This document shows, one piece after another, positions 9,308 through 17,582 of a stretch of DNA of 64,000 bases. The position numbers and the translations under genes are program-made. A model generated the notes under the pieces. That model had not been told where the DNA came from, ran no database searches, and was given only the letters and a program-made list of their open reading frames with translations. Each line of letters starts with the position of its first letter. Position 1 is the first letter of the stretch. The DNA is taken from NCBI GenBank assembly GCA_964203655.1, contig CAXNMJ010000001.1, forward strand, positions 372,001-436,000, read 5' to 3'. The DNA is from BACL27 sp947488385. GTDB lineage: Bacteria > Actinomycetota > Acidimicrobiia > Acidimicrobiales > Ilumatobacteraceae.

Positions 9308-10453
9308 TTAGCGGTTGACAAGGGCGCGGGCGACGCCCGCAACAAGCGCAGCGCGCTCACCCATTGTCGAAATCAAAACATGTTCAGTTACGGCGTGTGC
9401 CCCACCACCAACAGCACCCATGCCATCAAGTGTCGGAATACCAATCGCCGCGGTGAAGTTACCGTCTGAGCCACCGCCGACTGCAACACCTTGCAGATTT
9501 TTAATCCCCAGATCTTTGGCCACAACTTCGGCGACACCAAAAAGTGCACGACCAGCCGACTCGTGCATCGGCGGACGATTCACGCTTCCAGAAACTTTTA
9601 TCGTTGCACCCTCGACAACAGGCTTCAACTGTGACATCTCAAGTTCAATGCGCTCTTTTTCTTCTGGCAACACAACCCGCACATCAACTTTGATCATCGC
9701 TGCATCGGGCACGACGTTTTCTGAGTTGCCGGCAGTGGCCACAGTTGGCGTCACAGTCGTGCCAAGTTCGACACGAGCCATCGCCACAATGCGCTGCACC
9801 TGCGCTGCAAGTTCAACAAGCGCGTTGATACCTTTTTCGGGTTCAAGTCCGGCGTGCGAAGCCCGACCGACAATATTCACCGTGAAAGTTCCAACACCTT
9901 TGCGTGCAATCTTCAACGCGCCACCATCGGCACTCGGTTCAAGCACAAGCACCGCGCCAGTCGCTCGCGCGCGCGATTCAATCAATTCGCGCGACGCATA
10001 AGAGCCGACTTCTTCGTCGGCGGTGATCAACATCTCAACGCGACTCGAGTCGCTGATCGCGCTCAATCCATGAATCGCCTGCACGATGCCGGCCTTCATG
10101 TCGAAAATTCCGGGGCCACGCGCGATGTCGCCATCAACCGAAAACGGCCGCTTCGCAGTCGTGCCAAGCGGAAACACCGTGTCGTGATGACCGACGATCA
10201 AAACTTTTGTGTCGTCGCCACCTTTCCAATGCACATGCGGGCCACTTGTAGAGGGGATAATCTCTGCCCGCTTCCCGGTTACTTTTTCGAAAAGTCCAGC
10301 CAAGTATTTTGCGCTCACTTGCAAATGTTCAACGTCAAGCGACGGTGATTCAAGATTTACAAACTCGCCAAGTTGTTCGACCATCTGCGGCACGCGTGCT
10401 TGCATCTGCTCGCGCAGTTCACTTGCAGTGGGGGTCCCCGTTGTCAAACTCAC
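9308..10453 (-). CDS. M20-family metallopeptidase (glutamate carboxypeptidase-like)
   Basis: A 381-residue zinc hydrolase of the CPG2/ArgE type. The zinc ligands are visible: His90 with Asp92 nearby (GHHDTVFP), Asp118 (DMKAG), the catalytic Glu147/Glu148 pair (ADEEVG), Glu172, and a C-terminal His (353 or 358, GAHAVTEH). A dimerisation lid domain lies around residues 185-295. Likely removes an amino acid or acyl group from a small peptide-like substrate. The GTG start sits inside an 11-base tandem duplication (10443-10464). It is convergent with argG with a gap of 11 bases. Confidence 0.9.
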   Translation of the reverse strand: MSLTTGTPTASELREQMQARVPQMVEQLGEFVNLESPSLDVEHLQVSAKYLAGLFEKVTGKRAEIIPSTSGPHVHWKGGDDTKVLIVGHHDTVFPLGTTAKRPFSVDGDIARGPGIFDMKAGIVQAIHGLSAISDSSRVEMLITADEEVGSYASRELIESRARATGAVLVLEPSADGGALKIARKGVGTFTVNIVGRASHAGLEPEKGINALVELAAQVQRIVAMARVELGTTVTPTVATAGNSENVVPDAAMIKVDVRVVLPEEKERIELEMSQLKPVVEGATIKVSGSVNRPPMHESAGRALFGVAEVVAKDLGIKNLQGVAVGGGSDGNFTAAIGIPTLDGMGAVGGGAHAVTEHVLISTMGERAALVAGVARALVNR

Positions 10454-10464
10454 GTCAAACTCAC
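10443..10464. repeat. 11-bp tandem duplication over the M20 start codon
   Basis: Two perfect tandem copies of GTCAAACTCAC. On the minus strand each copy begins with GTG. The downstream copy supplies the peptidase start; the upstream copy opens a four-codon reading frame (MSLT) whose TGA overlaps the real GTG. Confidence 0.85.
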
Positions 10465-10509
10465 CTATCTATAGTGCCACGCACAGACACGAGAATCTCG
10501 CTGAAATAT

Positions 10510-10527
10510 CTGTGCTTTCTCGCACAG
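10510..10527 (-). terminator. Hairpin downstream of tRNA-Leu, possible terminator
   Basis: Perfect 6-bp stem CTGTGC/GCACAG with a 6-base loop, 17 bases past the tRNA-Leu 3' end on the minus strand and before the M20 gene. It is followed by only a weak T-rich stretch, so termination is uncertain. Confidence 0.35.
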
Positions 10528-10544
10528 TTTCTTGAAAATTAGTG

Positions 10545-10629
10545 TGCCCGGGATCGGACTCGAACCGATACAGCGCTTTCGCACCAGGGGGGTTTAAGCC
10601 CCCCGCGTCTACCATTCCGCCACCTGGGC
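10545..10629 (-). tRNA. tRNA-Leu (anticodon UAA)
   Basis: An 85-base class II tRNA. The acceptor strands GCCCAGG and CCCGGGC pair except for one A-C mismatch at the fifth pair. D-stem GCG/CGC, a five-pair G/C anticodon stem, anticodon loop CUUAAAC with anticodon UAA, a long variable arm (TGGTGCGAAAGCGCT) typical of leucine tRNAs, and a T-arm with TTCGAGT. The 3' CCA is not encoded. It reads UUA codons. Confidence 0.97.
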
Positions 10630-10636
10630 AACCCTG

Positions 10637-10993
10637 TCAGGCTACGCGCGTTTCACCCTCATCGCTAACCAAAAGCATTTCAACACTCTGCCAAAGCACC
10701 GTTCTCGCAATTTCGGCTTCGCGCCCCGTTAACCGATTCGCAGCAACCACACCCTCGATCATGTCGCTCAGCACAGCCACAAATGGACGCCCACGCAACA
10801 ACACAGACACAACCACGCCATTATTTATTCGACGCAAACTGCGATCGACACCCACAATACGTGGCGGACTTCGAAAACCAGGTGGCTGCAGACCGTGTCT
10901 ATGGGCTTGGCTGGCGAGCACTCGGGCCGCACCGGCGAATTGCGTGTAGTGCGTTGAAACGAGCTTTTGATTTTGAGTGTTTACGCTCGTCAT
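10637..10993 (-). CDS. Conserved hypothetical protein
   Basis: A 118-residue soluble protein from the ATG at 10993; an upstream ATG at 11023 would add ten unlikely residues (MRYPSVIICN). The middle has a conserved-looking RSPPRIVGVDRSLRR segment followed by alternating hydrophobic beta-like stretches. I recall similar short proteins in other actinobacteria but know no function. It ends 7 bases before the tRNA-Leu on the same strand and could share its transcript. Confidence 0.65.
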   Translation of the reverse strand: MTSVNTQNQKLVSTHYTQFAGAARVLASQAHRHGLQPPGFRSPPRIVGVDRSLRRINNGVVVSVLLRGRPFVAVLSDMIEGVVAANRLTGREAEIARTVLWQSVEMLLVSDEGETRVA

Positions 10994-11068
10994 GTTGCAA
11001 ATTATTACAGAGGGGTATCGCACAGTTAATTCTCAAAACACCCATTCTGTATTGTAAGTATTCACTTC

Positions 11069-11992
11069 ATGACAACAGGCGAACTCAATCCGATGCAACA
11101 AAGCGTTGTCGACGTTCTCGGCAAACCAGCGGGCTGGGTGCCGTTGCCAATTTCTGTTGTCGAATCTGTACGTGAGCAAATCGAAACTGCGCTTGCACCA
11201 CTGGCTGCAAAACTCACGGCTGATCGTCCACTATTCATAAGTAAAAGCAGTTTGACCACCGTGCACGGTTGCGAGGCGCATTATTTGGCTTCGCTTGATT
11301 CTTTCGAATGGACAATCCTGAATGTTCGTGGCACGGTCATGCACAAAGCTGTCGAACTCGCCATCAATTGGCGTGGCTCTGTTGAACCTGCAGCTCTCGT
11401 CGATGAAGCTCTCGCCCGCCTCGAAGACGAAGAGAGTCGTGGCCCGAGCGAGTTCATCGCCCAACTCTCGCCTGGTGAGCGTGCACAACTTCGCAGCTAC
11501 GCGGTTGACCTCTACACAAAATTTGAAGAAAGTTTTCCACCGCTAAAGGCATCGTGGCGACCAGTCACAGAAAGTGCCGCCCGGGTCGAACTTTTCAAAG
11601 GCTTGATTTTTCTTTCGACTCGAGTCGACTTGACGCTTGGCGGTCCTGGCAGCAAAGTAATCATCGACCTCAAGAGCGGTCGAATTTATTCGAACCACCG
11701 CGAAGACCTGCGTTTTTATGCTTTGGTCGAATCGCTTCGCTCAGGTCAACCACCAAGGCGATTGGCTACTTATTCACTCGAATCAGCACGCGCCGACGTC
11801 GAAGAAGTCACTGAAGGTGTGCTTCAATCTGCTGTGCGCCGAGTTGTAGATGGCGCAAACGCGATTTACGAGTTAACTCGCGAAGAGCGCGAACCCAAGT
11901 TGAACCCTGGTTCGCAGTGCCGCTGGTGCCCGCTAAAAGAAACTTGCGAAACCGGCAAACAGTTTTTAGAGCGCGGCTTCGAAGACGACTAG
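11069..11992 (+). CDS. RecB/Cas4-like PD-(D/E)XK nuclease with probable Fe-S cluster
   Basis: A 307-residue single-domain nuclease. The RecB-family motifs are in order: His92 in RGTVMHKAVEL, Asp187 in TRVDLTL, Asp200 and Lys202 in IIDLKSGR, and a following Tyr/Arg helix (REDLRFYAL). Cys68 together with Cys284, Cys287 and Cys293 (CRWCPLKETC) has the spacing of the iron-sulfur staple in AddB and Cas4. No helicase domain is fused and no cas genes are nearby, so this is a stand-alone repair-type nuclease. ATG start at 11069. Convergent with the bL37 gene, leaving 7 bases. Confidence 0.85.
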   Translation: MTTGELNPMQQSVVDVLGKPAGWVPLPISVVESVREQIETALAPLAAKLTADRPLFISKSSLTTVHGCEAHYLASLDSFEWTILNVRGTVMHKAVELAINWRGSVEPAALVDEALARLEDEESRGPSEFIAQLSPGERAQLRSYAVDLYTKFEESFPPLKASWRPVTESAARVELFKGLIFLSTRVDLTLGGPGSKVIIDLKSGRIYSNHREDLRFYALVESLRSGQPPRRLATYSLESARADVEEVTEGVLQSAVRRVVDGANAIYELTREEREPKLNPGSQCRWCPLKETCETGKQFLERGFEDD

Positions 11993-11999
11993 CTAGTAA

Positions 12000-12086
12000 T
12001 TAACCCCGACCCATGTTTGGGCGCTTGCCATGATTGGCTTTCGAACGACGCATGCGGGCTTTTTTCTTTTTTGTTTTCTTTGACAT
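12000..12086 (-). CDS. Ribosomal protein bL37 (28 residues)
   Basis: A 28-residue, extremely basic protein (MSKKTKKKKARMRRSKANHG, then KRPNMGRG). The ANHGKRPN core after a Lys/Arg-rich run is the hallmark, as I recall it, of the short actinobacterial large-subunit protein bL37, first seen in mycobacterial ribosome structures. An AGGA Shine-Dalgarno-like element lies 8 bases before the ATG at 12086. It sits 9 bases downstream of the secreted nuclease gene on the same strand. It is below the size cut-off of usual gene callers. An overlapping 69-residue frame in the same region has no such features. Confidence 0.85.
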   Translation of the reverse strand: MSKKTKKKKARMRRSKANHGKRPNMGRG

Positions 12087-12095
12087 GGCTTAATC

Positions 12096-13127
12096 CTAGT
12101 TGGTGAACTTACGCCAACGGGCTCGTCCACCTGCATATGGCGATCCCTCGGCGTTTGTTTTTGAGCAAACATAAACCAACCCTTTATATGTGCCGAGGCC
12201 ATCTAGCGGCGCGCAATACGCACCCGGGTAGATGTCTTTAACACCAGTGTTCGACCCCGATGTGCTTGGCACCGTTGAACTAGTCGAACTAGTCGAACTC
12301 GTTACAACCGCTGAGCCCGATCCTGAACTCGTGTTGCTAGTTGCAGACTTTGGCGCAGTGCTTGTTGAAGCAACACTCGTTGAAGCAACACTTGTTGGCA
12401 CGGCGCTGGCAGGCACCGTCACAGTTGTTGTCGCAACTGGCGCGGCGCTCCAGCCCGCGATAGTTAATCCAGAGCAATCACTATTCAACAAGTTTTTAAC
12501 TCGACCAAATTCGCTTTGGTCCATTGACAAACCCCAACGGGCTTTAACTGAAATCCAATCGCCGAGATACGAGCACCAGTAACTGCGCAAAGGCGGCATC
12601 CAATTTGACGGATCCTTGTCGCTCTTCGAAGCATTTACCCGATCACGCACTGCAATTAATGTTCGACTATCAGTCAAGTCGTTGGCATAAGCCTTGCGTT
12701 GCGAGTCGCTCCACGCCCACGCACCTGAATCCCACGCTTCTTTCAATGCCACAACATGGTCAATATCAACGTCGCCGCGATCATTGAGTTTTGCTCCGTC
12801 GTAAACCGAATACCAATCGCCAGCCACTACATAACACCGATACGGATCAACCTGTGGTCTCGACGTACTGTCGCGCTTCAAAACCTCTTCTCGCGTGTCA
12901 CAACCATTGCCGTCTAGATCCGACCAGTGAGTGAACAAACTGCGTCGATATCCAGTCTTGTATTCATTTTCAACTTTTATTGTCGACAGAATTGTCTTGG
13001 CATCATTGGCCACAAATCGTTGCGGCGCTGATTCGCTAAGTGTGCTCGAGCTCGCTGAAGCAACAACTGCGACGCTCGATATGGCAACAACTAAAGCAAC
13101 ACCATTTGCTGCAATGCGCCATTTCAC
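12096..13127 (-). CDS. Secreted HNH (DUF1524/GmrSD C-terminal type) nuclease
   Basis: A 343-residue exported protein. Residues 1-28 form a signal peptide (hydrophobic core ALVVAISSVAVVASA). The catalytic region contains DIDHVVALKEAW (121-132), the His-containing motif of the DUF1524 family, followed by a conserved Asn/Lys/Asp region (NASKSDKDPSNWMPP, 165-179) and paired cysteines. A Ser/Thr/Val linker (about 230-297), encoded by near-repeated DNA, leads to a 45-residue Cys-containing C-terminal module ending in ARWRKFTN. Likely an extracellular nuclease for DNA scavenging; the role is inferred. ATG at 13127. Confidence 0.85.
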   Translation of the reverse strand: MKWRIAANGVALVVAISSVAVVASASSSTLSESAPQRFVANDAKTILSTIKVENEYKTGYRRSLFTHWSDLDGNGCDTREEVLKRDSTSRPQVDPYRCYVVAGDWYSVYDGAKLNDRGDVDIDHVVALKEAWDSGAWAWSDSQRKAYANDLTDSRTLIAVRDRVNASKSDKDPSNWMPPLRSYWCSYLGDWISVKARWGLSMDQSEFGRVKNLLNSDCSGLTIAGWSAAPVATTTVTVPASAVPTSVASTSVASTSTAPKSATSNTSSGSGSAVVTSSTSSTSSTVPSTSGSNTGVKDIYPGAYCAPLDGLGTYKGLVYVCSKTNAEGSPYAGGRARWRKFTN

Positions 13128-13143
13128 TTAAATCAGCGTACTG

Positions 13144-13416
13144 CTACGCGACGTCAGAAAAATTTGTTGCAGTCATTTCATCGCTGACATCAATAAAAAT
13201 ACATTCGCCGGGGCAAACTTCTGCGGCACGCAAAACGCTTTGTCGGTCGCGAGGCGCAACGCGCGCAAGACTTCCTGCTCCACCTGGATCATTCAGAGCC
13301 ACACCTAACTCGGCGACATAAGCAATGCCATCTTCAAGCAACTTAAACGCGTCGGCACAGTGGTCTTCGCACAGCCCATCGCCAGTGCACAAGTCTTGGT
13401 CAATCCAAACGCGCAT
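13144..13416 (-). CDS. Ferredoxin
   Basis: A 90-residue single-cluster ferredoxin. Cysteines are at positions 10, 16 and 20 (LCTGDGLCEDHC), with a C-terminal CPGEC pair near 68-72. This is the actinobacterial 3Fe-4S/4Fe-4S type often serving monooxygenases or flavoenzymes. It is the last gene of a same-strand run with the MauE-like and flavin-reductase genes, which makes a small electron-transfer unit plausible. Confidence 0.88.
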   Translation of the reverse strand: MRVWIDQDLCTGDGLCEDHCADAFKLLEDGIAYVAELGVALNDPGGAGSLARVAPRDRQSVLRAAEVCPGECIFIDVSDEMTATNFSDVA

Positions 13417-13425
13417 CAGGTCAGG

Positions 13426-13800
13426 TTACTGAGTTAAACCTGCGCCAATCACGAGAGCGATCAAAATCACGTTTCGCCCGACATCTATCCAACTCATCGG
13501 GCGTTCGGAGGTTGCCCCAAAACACGAACACGGCAATCGCTCGGGGTCACGCAACCGAACAAGCAATAAAACAGTAAATGCAACCAACAGAGCCATACTC
13601 GCGATCAAAGTTTGCGTGAACCACCATTGCCCGACAAGCAAAACCGCCAGGGCAATCTCAGCCAGTGGCACCAGCACAACAAACGGGTCTGGTGCGCCGA
13701 GTGCTCGTGCCTGAAACGTCCAATTGTTGAATGTCGCAAACTTTGCGACTCCTGCGTAAACAAACACCGCCGCAACGACAACGGCAAGAAAAAAACTCAC
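13426..13800 (-). CDS. MauE/DoxX-like membrane protein
   Basis: A 124-residue protein with four hydrophobic helices. The family traits are VFVYAGVAKF near the N-terminus and a loop RLPCSCFGATSERP in which the CSCFG cysteines are the typical MauE feature. MauE proteins support disulfide formation or maturation in the periplasm or membrane; here the exact role is unknown. The GTG start (13800) overlaps the TGA of the flavin reductase gene as GTGA. The ferredoxin gene follows after 9 bases. Confidence 0.8.
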   Translation of the reverse strand: MSFFLAVVVAAVFVYAGVAKFATFNNWTFQARALGAPDPFVVLVPLAEIALAVLLVGQWWFTQTLIASMALLVAFTVLLLVRLRDPERLPCSCFGATSERPMSWIDVGRNVILIALVIGAGLTQ

Positions 13801-14291
13801 GTCAACAGTGATGTCGTAACTACGGCTCCCTTAGAAAACACCATCGGGCTTCCTGCCCCCGCCACAGCCTCAAGACTCTGCACACGACCAACAATCAATA
13901 AGTGATCCCCAATTTGCGAACTTGATTCAATTGCACAGTCGATATACGCGACTGCTCCCGCGATCTTTGGCGAATTGTTTGGCGAATTTGACCAATCCAC
14001 GCCGTTGAAACGATCTTCGCTTTCTTTTGCGAAGCGCCAACATAACTCCGACTGGTTAGCGGCCAAAACATTTACGCAGAAAAATCCCGACTCGGCGATT
14101 GCCGGCCAACTCTTTGAATTCAATCCCGGAAAAAATCCAACAAGTGGCGGATCAAGCGAAATTGAACTAAATGAACCGATCGTCAAACCTTGTGGTTTAC
14201 CCGCACCATCAAGCCCAGAAATAATCACTACCCCGGTCGGAAAGTGACCAAGCACTTGACGAAACTCTTTGCTATCAAATGAACCGTTCAT
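13797..14291 (-). CDS. Flavin reductase-like FMN-binding protein
   Basis: A 164-residue split-barrel flavoprotein. The start MNGSFDSKEFRQVLGHFPTG and the following GVVIIS, SFSSISLDPPLVGFF and SGFFCVNVLA blocks are classical for the HpaC/flavin reductase family, which reduces FMN or FAD with NAD(P)H for a partner monooxygenase. No oxygenase component is next to it. Coupled by overlap to the MauE-like gene; the metallo-hydrolase gene ends just upstream. Confidence 0.88.
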   Translation of the reverse strand: MNGSFDSKEFRQVLGHFPTGVVIISGLDGAGKPQGLTIGSFSSISLDPPLVGFFPGLNSKSWPAIAESGFFCVNVLAANQSELCWRFAKESEDRFNGVDWSNSPNNSPKIAGAVAYIDCAIESSSQIGDHLLIVGRVQSLEAVAGAGSPMVFSKGAVVTTSLLT

Positions 14292-14294
14292 CGC

Positions 14295-15161
14295 CTACGA
14301 GACTACGGCAGAAACCTCAACCGACATTTCATCGGCGGCGGCGAATACCTCAAAACCGCGATTTTTAGCCACACCTGTGAGGCGGTTTGCAATCACGTCT
14401 AAAGCGTCGTCGGTACGCGACGGGTCGTGATGAAACAAAGCAAGACGCTTGGCCGACGTGGTCTCGGCGACCCACATCGCAAACTCAATTGTCGAGTGTC
14501 CCCAGTCTGATTTGGTTTCGAATTCTGCTGGCGTGAATTGTGAATCGTGAATCAGAAGATCTGTATTTTGACAAAGTTGTCGTGCGCCTGTAGTCAGTGC
14601 GAACTCGCCAAGTGGCTGCTGATGGTCAGATAGATACGTCACGGTCGCATTGTTTGCAGTGACACGAAAGCCAAGTGTTGGCCCAGTGTGCGGCACAAAT
14701 CGACTCATCACTCGTACATCACCAATCGAGAAGTCGTCATCACCAATTTCATGAAAGTTGATCGTCGCTTCAAACTCGCTCAAACAAATTGGAAAAGTTG
14801 GTGGTGCGATTTTTTTCAAGAAGACCTCACGCAACGAAGCACCATCGGGCTGTTTGGGTGCGTAGATATCGAGAACGGTCTCACGATGTAAAAGCGACTT
14901 GAAAAATGGCAGACCTTGAGTGTGATCCCAGTGCAAGTGAGTCAACAAACACGAACCAACAAATGGCTTTGGTTCAGAACTTTCTGTTTGGCAGTTGATG
15001 TAACGCAACCCCGTGCCGAGATCAAAAATCAGCGGAGAACTTGCCCCGAAGTCAACAGACACACAAGATGTGTTTCCGCCGTAGCGCTGTGTCGCTCGAT
15101 CATGACATGCGGTTGAACCACGCACGCCATGAAACGACACCGTTAACCCTGATTCCCCCAC
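14295..15161 (-). CDS. MBL-fold metallo-hydrolase
   Basis: A 288-residue metallo-beta-lactamase-fold protein. THLHWDH (74-80) is the zinc-binding HxHxDH motif; further ligands are suggested by His in FVPHTGPT, the Asp in YLSDH and the His in FHHDP. The opening VSFHGVRGSTACHD with RYGGNTSCV is typical of a subgroup related to phosphodiesterases and PhnP-like enzymes. Substrate unknown. GTG start at 15161; transcribed toward the flavin reductase gene with a 3-base gap. Confidence 0.88.
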   Translation of the reverse strand: MGESGLTVSFHGVRGSTACHDRATQRYGGNTSCVSVDFGASSPLIFDLGTGLRYINCQTESSEPKPFVGSCLLTHLHWDHTQGLPFFKSLLHRETVLDIYAPKQPDGASLREVFLKKIAPPTFPICLSEFEATINFHEIGDDDFSIGDVRVMSRFVPHTGPTLGFRVTANNATVTYLSDHQQPLGEFALTTGARQLCQNTDLLIHDSQFTPAEFETKSDWGHSTIEFAMWVAETTSAKRLALFHHDPSRTDDALDVIANRLTGVAKNRGFEVFAAADEMSVEVSAVVS

Positions 15162-15242
15162 AAACGAAACGGTATTGGATGAAGAATCAAGATGTAATGA
15201 CCCGATGGGGTGACCTTCGTCGCAGACAACTAACTTTTAGTC

Positions 15243-16128
15243 ATGGCAGAAACAAAAATCACGATGGACTGCATCGCGGCCAACAACACAGAATTCTCTT
15301 ATCTCGAGTGCGGCTCTGGCAAGTTAGCGCTGTTGTTGCACGGGTTCCCTGATACGGCTCAAACTTGGCGACACTTGATGCCACAACTTGCCAGCGCTGG
15401 CTACCGAGTAGTTGCGCCATTTATGCGCGGCTTTGCGCCAAGCGCCGTACCTGCAGATGGCTGTTACCAAACTGCGATGCTGGCGCGAGACGCCAACGCA
15501 TTGCACGAAGAACTTGGTGGCGACGGCGATGCAGTAATCATCGGCCATGACTGGGGTGCGCCATCTGTTTATGGTGCCGCTATCGACGCACCTTCGCGAT
15601 GGAAAAAAGTTGTCGGCCTGGCTGTGCCACCGACTGCTGCTCTCGGCATGGCGTTCGTACAAAATCTTGAACAAATCAAAAAAAGCTGGTACATGTTTTT
15701 CTTTCAACACGGATCTCGCCGATTTAGTAGTCGGCGCCAACAATCATGCGTTCATCGAAATGTTGTGGCGCGAGTGGTCGCCTGGTTATGACGCCAGTGT
15801 CGATCTTGAATTCGTGCGCAAGTCGCTAGCCGACCCAAAAAACTTGCAGGCAGCACTTGGCTATTATCGAGCGACTCTTGGTGACGGTTATCGCGATCCT
15901 TCACTTAAAGCATTGCAAGATCAAATGGGCGCTGGCGTGCCAACTCAGCCATTGCTGTATCTGCATGGTGCAGATTGCGGATGCGTCGGGGTCGATGTCT
16001 TTGAGTCAGCAAAAACTTTAGCGCCAGCCAATATCAAGTTTGAACTAATTGCAGCAGCTGGTCACTTCTTACAACTTGAGCAACCAGAAAAAGTCAACAA
16101 ATTAATTTGTGACTTCATCGCTGGCTGA
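15243..16128 (+). CDS. Epoxide-hydrolase-like alpha/beta hydrolase (frameshifted)
   Basis: A complete hydrolase of about 294 residues if one extra base is ignored near 15695-15708. The first frame gives the oxyanion HGFP (33-36) and the nucleophile Asp103 in GHDWGA, the epoxide hydrolase/haloalkane dehalogenase type. The second frame gives the cap helix (TDLADLVVGANNHAF), the acid region in YLHGAD and the catalytic His in AAGHFLQLEQPE. The switch occurs where FFFQ meets TDLAD, and a single extra base fits. Either a damaged gene or a sequence error; I favour error. The stop lies 7 bases before the thioredoxin-domain gene, so this is probably the first gene of the selenoprotein operon. Confidence 0.82.
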
Positions 16129-16135
16129 GGCTTTC

Positions 16136-17582
16136 GTGACGCAAATCAAAAACCCGTTGCGTGACGGTTGGACACTCATCGTCAAACGCGAATGCGCAAC
16201 TTGTGTGATGGTCGTGCCAGTGATCGCACGACTAGTCCGCGAGTTGCCGTCGCTCACGGTTTACACCCAAGATGATCCAAAATTTCCAGATGGCGTCGTC
16301 TCGATCAGCGATGCTGATCTTTCTGCAAGTTGGCATGCCGACATTGACACTGTGCCGACTTTGATTTTTCGCGAAAAGGGCATTGAAACAAAACGCACGG
16401 TTGGTTGGCAACGCAGTGAATGGCGCGAACTCACGGGCATCGCCGATCTAGGCAGCGAACTTCCAGAGTTTCGCCCAGGTTGCGGTTCGATGAGTGTCGA
16501 CCCTGACGTGATCGACACAGCTTCGTGTTCGTTTTGGCGGCGCAGTTCTGCATTCTCGACAAATCGAATTTGCTTCGGCCGAAGACGAATTCGAGGCAAT
16601 GTTCAGTCGCGGTCTCACAGATGGTTTACCAGTTGTGCCACCAACGCCAGAGCGTGTGATGCGAATGTTAAGCGGCACATCTCGCCTACCTCAAGAAGTT
16701 GTGGCGATTGCTCCCCCAGATCTCGTTGAGTTAACTATCGAAAAAATTGCGATCAATGCCGTGATGGCTGGTTGCCTGCCCGAGTATCTGCCATGGGTTA
16801 TCGCCGCAGTCGAAGCAATTTGTACCGACGAGTACAACATTCACGGTGTACTCGCCACGACAATGCCGGTCGGTCCTGTGATTGTCTGCAACGGCCCTGG
16901 TACGCGCGCAATCGGCATGAACTCTGGTGTCAATGTGCTCGGTCAGGGCAATCGCGCGAATCTAACGATCGGTCGTGCGGTGCAACTGATTATTCGCAAT
17001 GTCGGTGGTGGACGCCCCAACGAGGTTGACCGCGCAACTCACGGTCATCCTGGCAAGTTGAGTTTCTGTTTTGCTGAAGACGAAACAAATTCGCCATTCA
17101 CATCGCTTGCCGTCGCCCGCGGATTTGACGCTTCACAAAACACAGTCACGGTGTTTACTGGCGAAGGCCCGCGATGCGTAGTTGATCAACTTGCCCGCGA
17201 ACCAGAAGCTCTCGCACAAACTTTGGCTGCATGCTTGCGCACTGTGCACCACCCGAAACTTCCATTCGCTTTTGACGCTCTACTAGTTCTTGGCCCCGAG
17301 CACGCACGAGTTTTTGCCCAAGCCAACTGGAACCGTGAGCGTGTGTTGCAAGAAATCCATGCGCGACTACAAATGCCCGGCGGCGAGATCGTGCGTGGCG
17401 CAGGTGGCATGGCCGAAGGCGTGCAAGAAGCATTCAAAGATGCGACTCTGCCGAAGTTTCGACCCGGTGGGCTCTTGCTCGTGCATGCCGGTGGCGTTGC
17501 CGGACTTTTCAGTTCAATAATTGGTGGCTGGGTCAGCGGCGCCACAGGTAGCGACCCAGTGACTAAGTTGGTCACTGCATGA
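16136..17582 (+). CDS. Thioredoxin-domain protein, partner of UGSC selenoprotein (frameshifted)
   Basis: About 481 residues once a one-base insertion near 16517-16527 is bridged. GTG start at 16136, with GAGG five bases upstream. The N-terminus (1-90) is thioredoxin-like with a KRECATC motif (Cys20 and Cys23). The remaining 350 or so residues form a conserved domain that I do not recognise, with DGLPVVPPTPERV, NGPGTRAIGMNSG and a Gly-rich end (GGLLLVHAGGVAGLF). The joined reading (DPDVIDT, then VRFGGAVLHSRQIEFASAEDEFEAM, shown here only in part) is smooth. The stop overlaps the selenoprotein start as ATGA. A redox role with the selenoprotein is inferred from the CxxC motif and the coupling. 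Confidence 0.8.

Noticed and set aside
9315..10001. Long open frame on the plus strand
   Set aside because: It is antisense to the M20 peptidase, is low in complexity, and has no recognisable domain.
11993..12202. 69-residue minus-strand frame overlapping the bL37 gene
   Set aside because: It overlaps the end of the secreted nuclease and the bL37 gene in another frame and has no domain or start signal.
12240..12420. Near-repeats as a non-coding repeat array
   Set aside because: They encode the Ser/Thr/Val linker of the secreted nuclease.
15243..17582. Programmed +1 frameshifting in the two genes before the selenoprotein
   Set aside because: No shared slippery motif or stimulator is seen, and similar one-base insertions occur in unrelated genes across the window.
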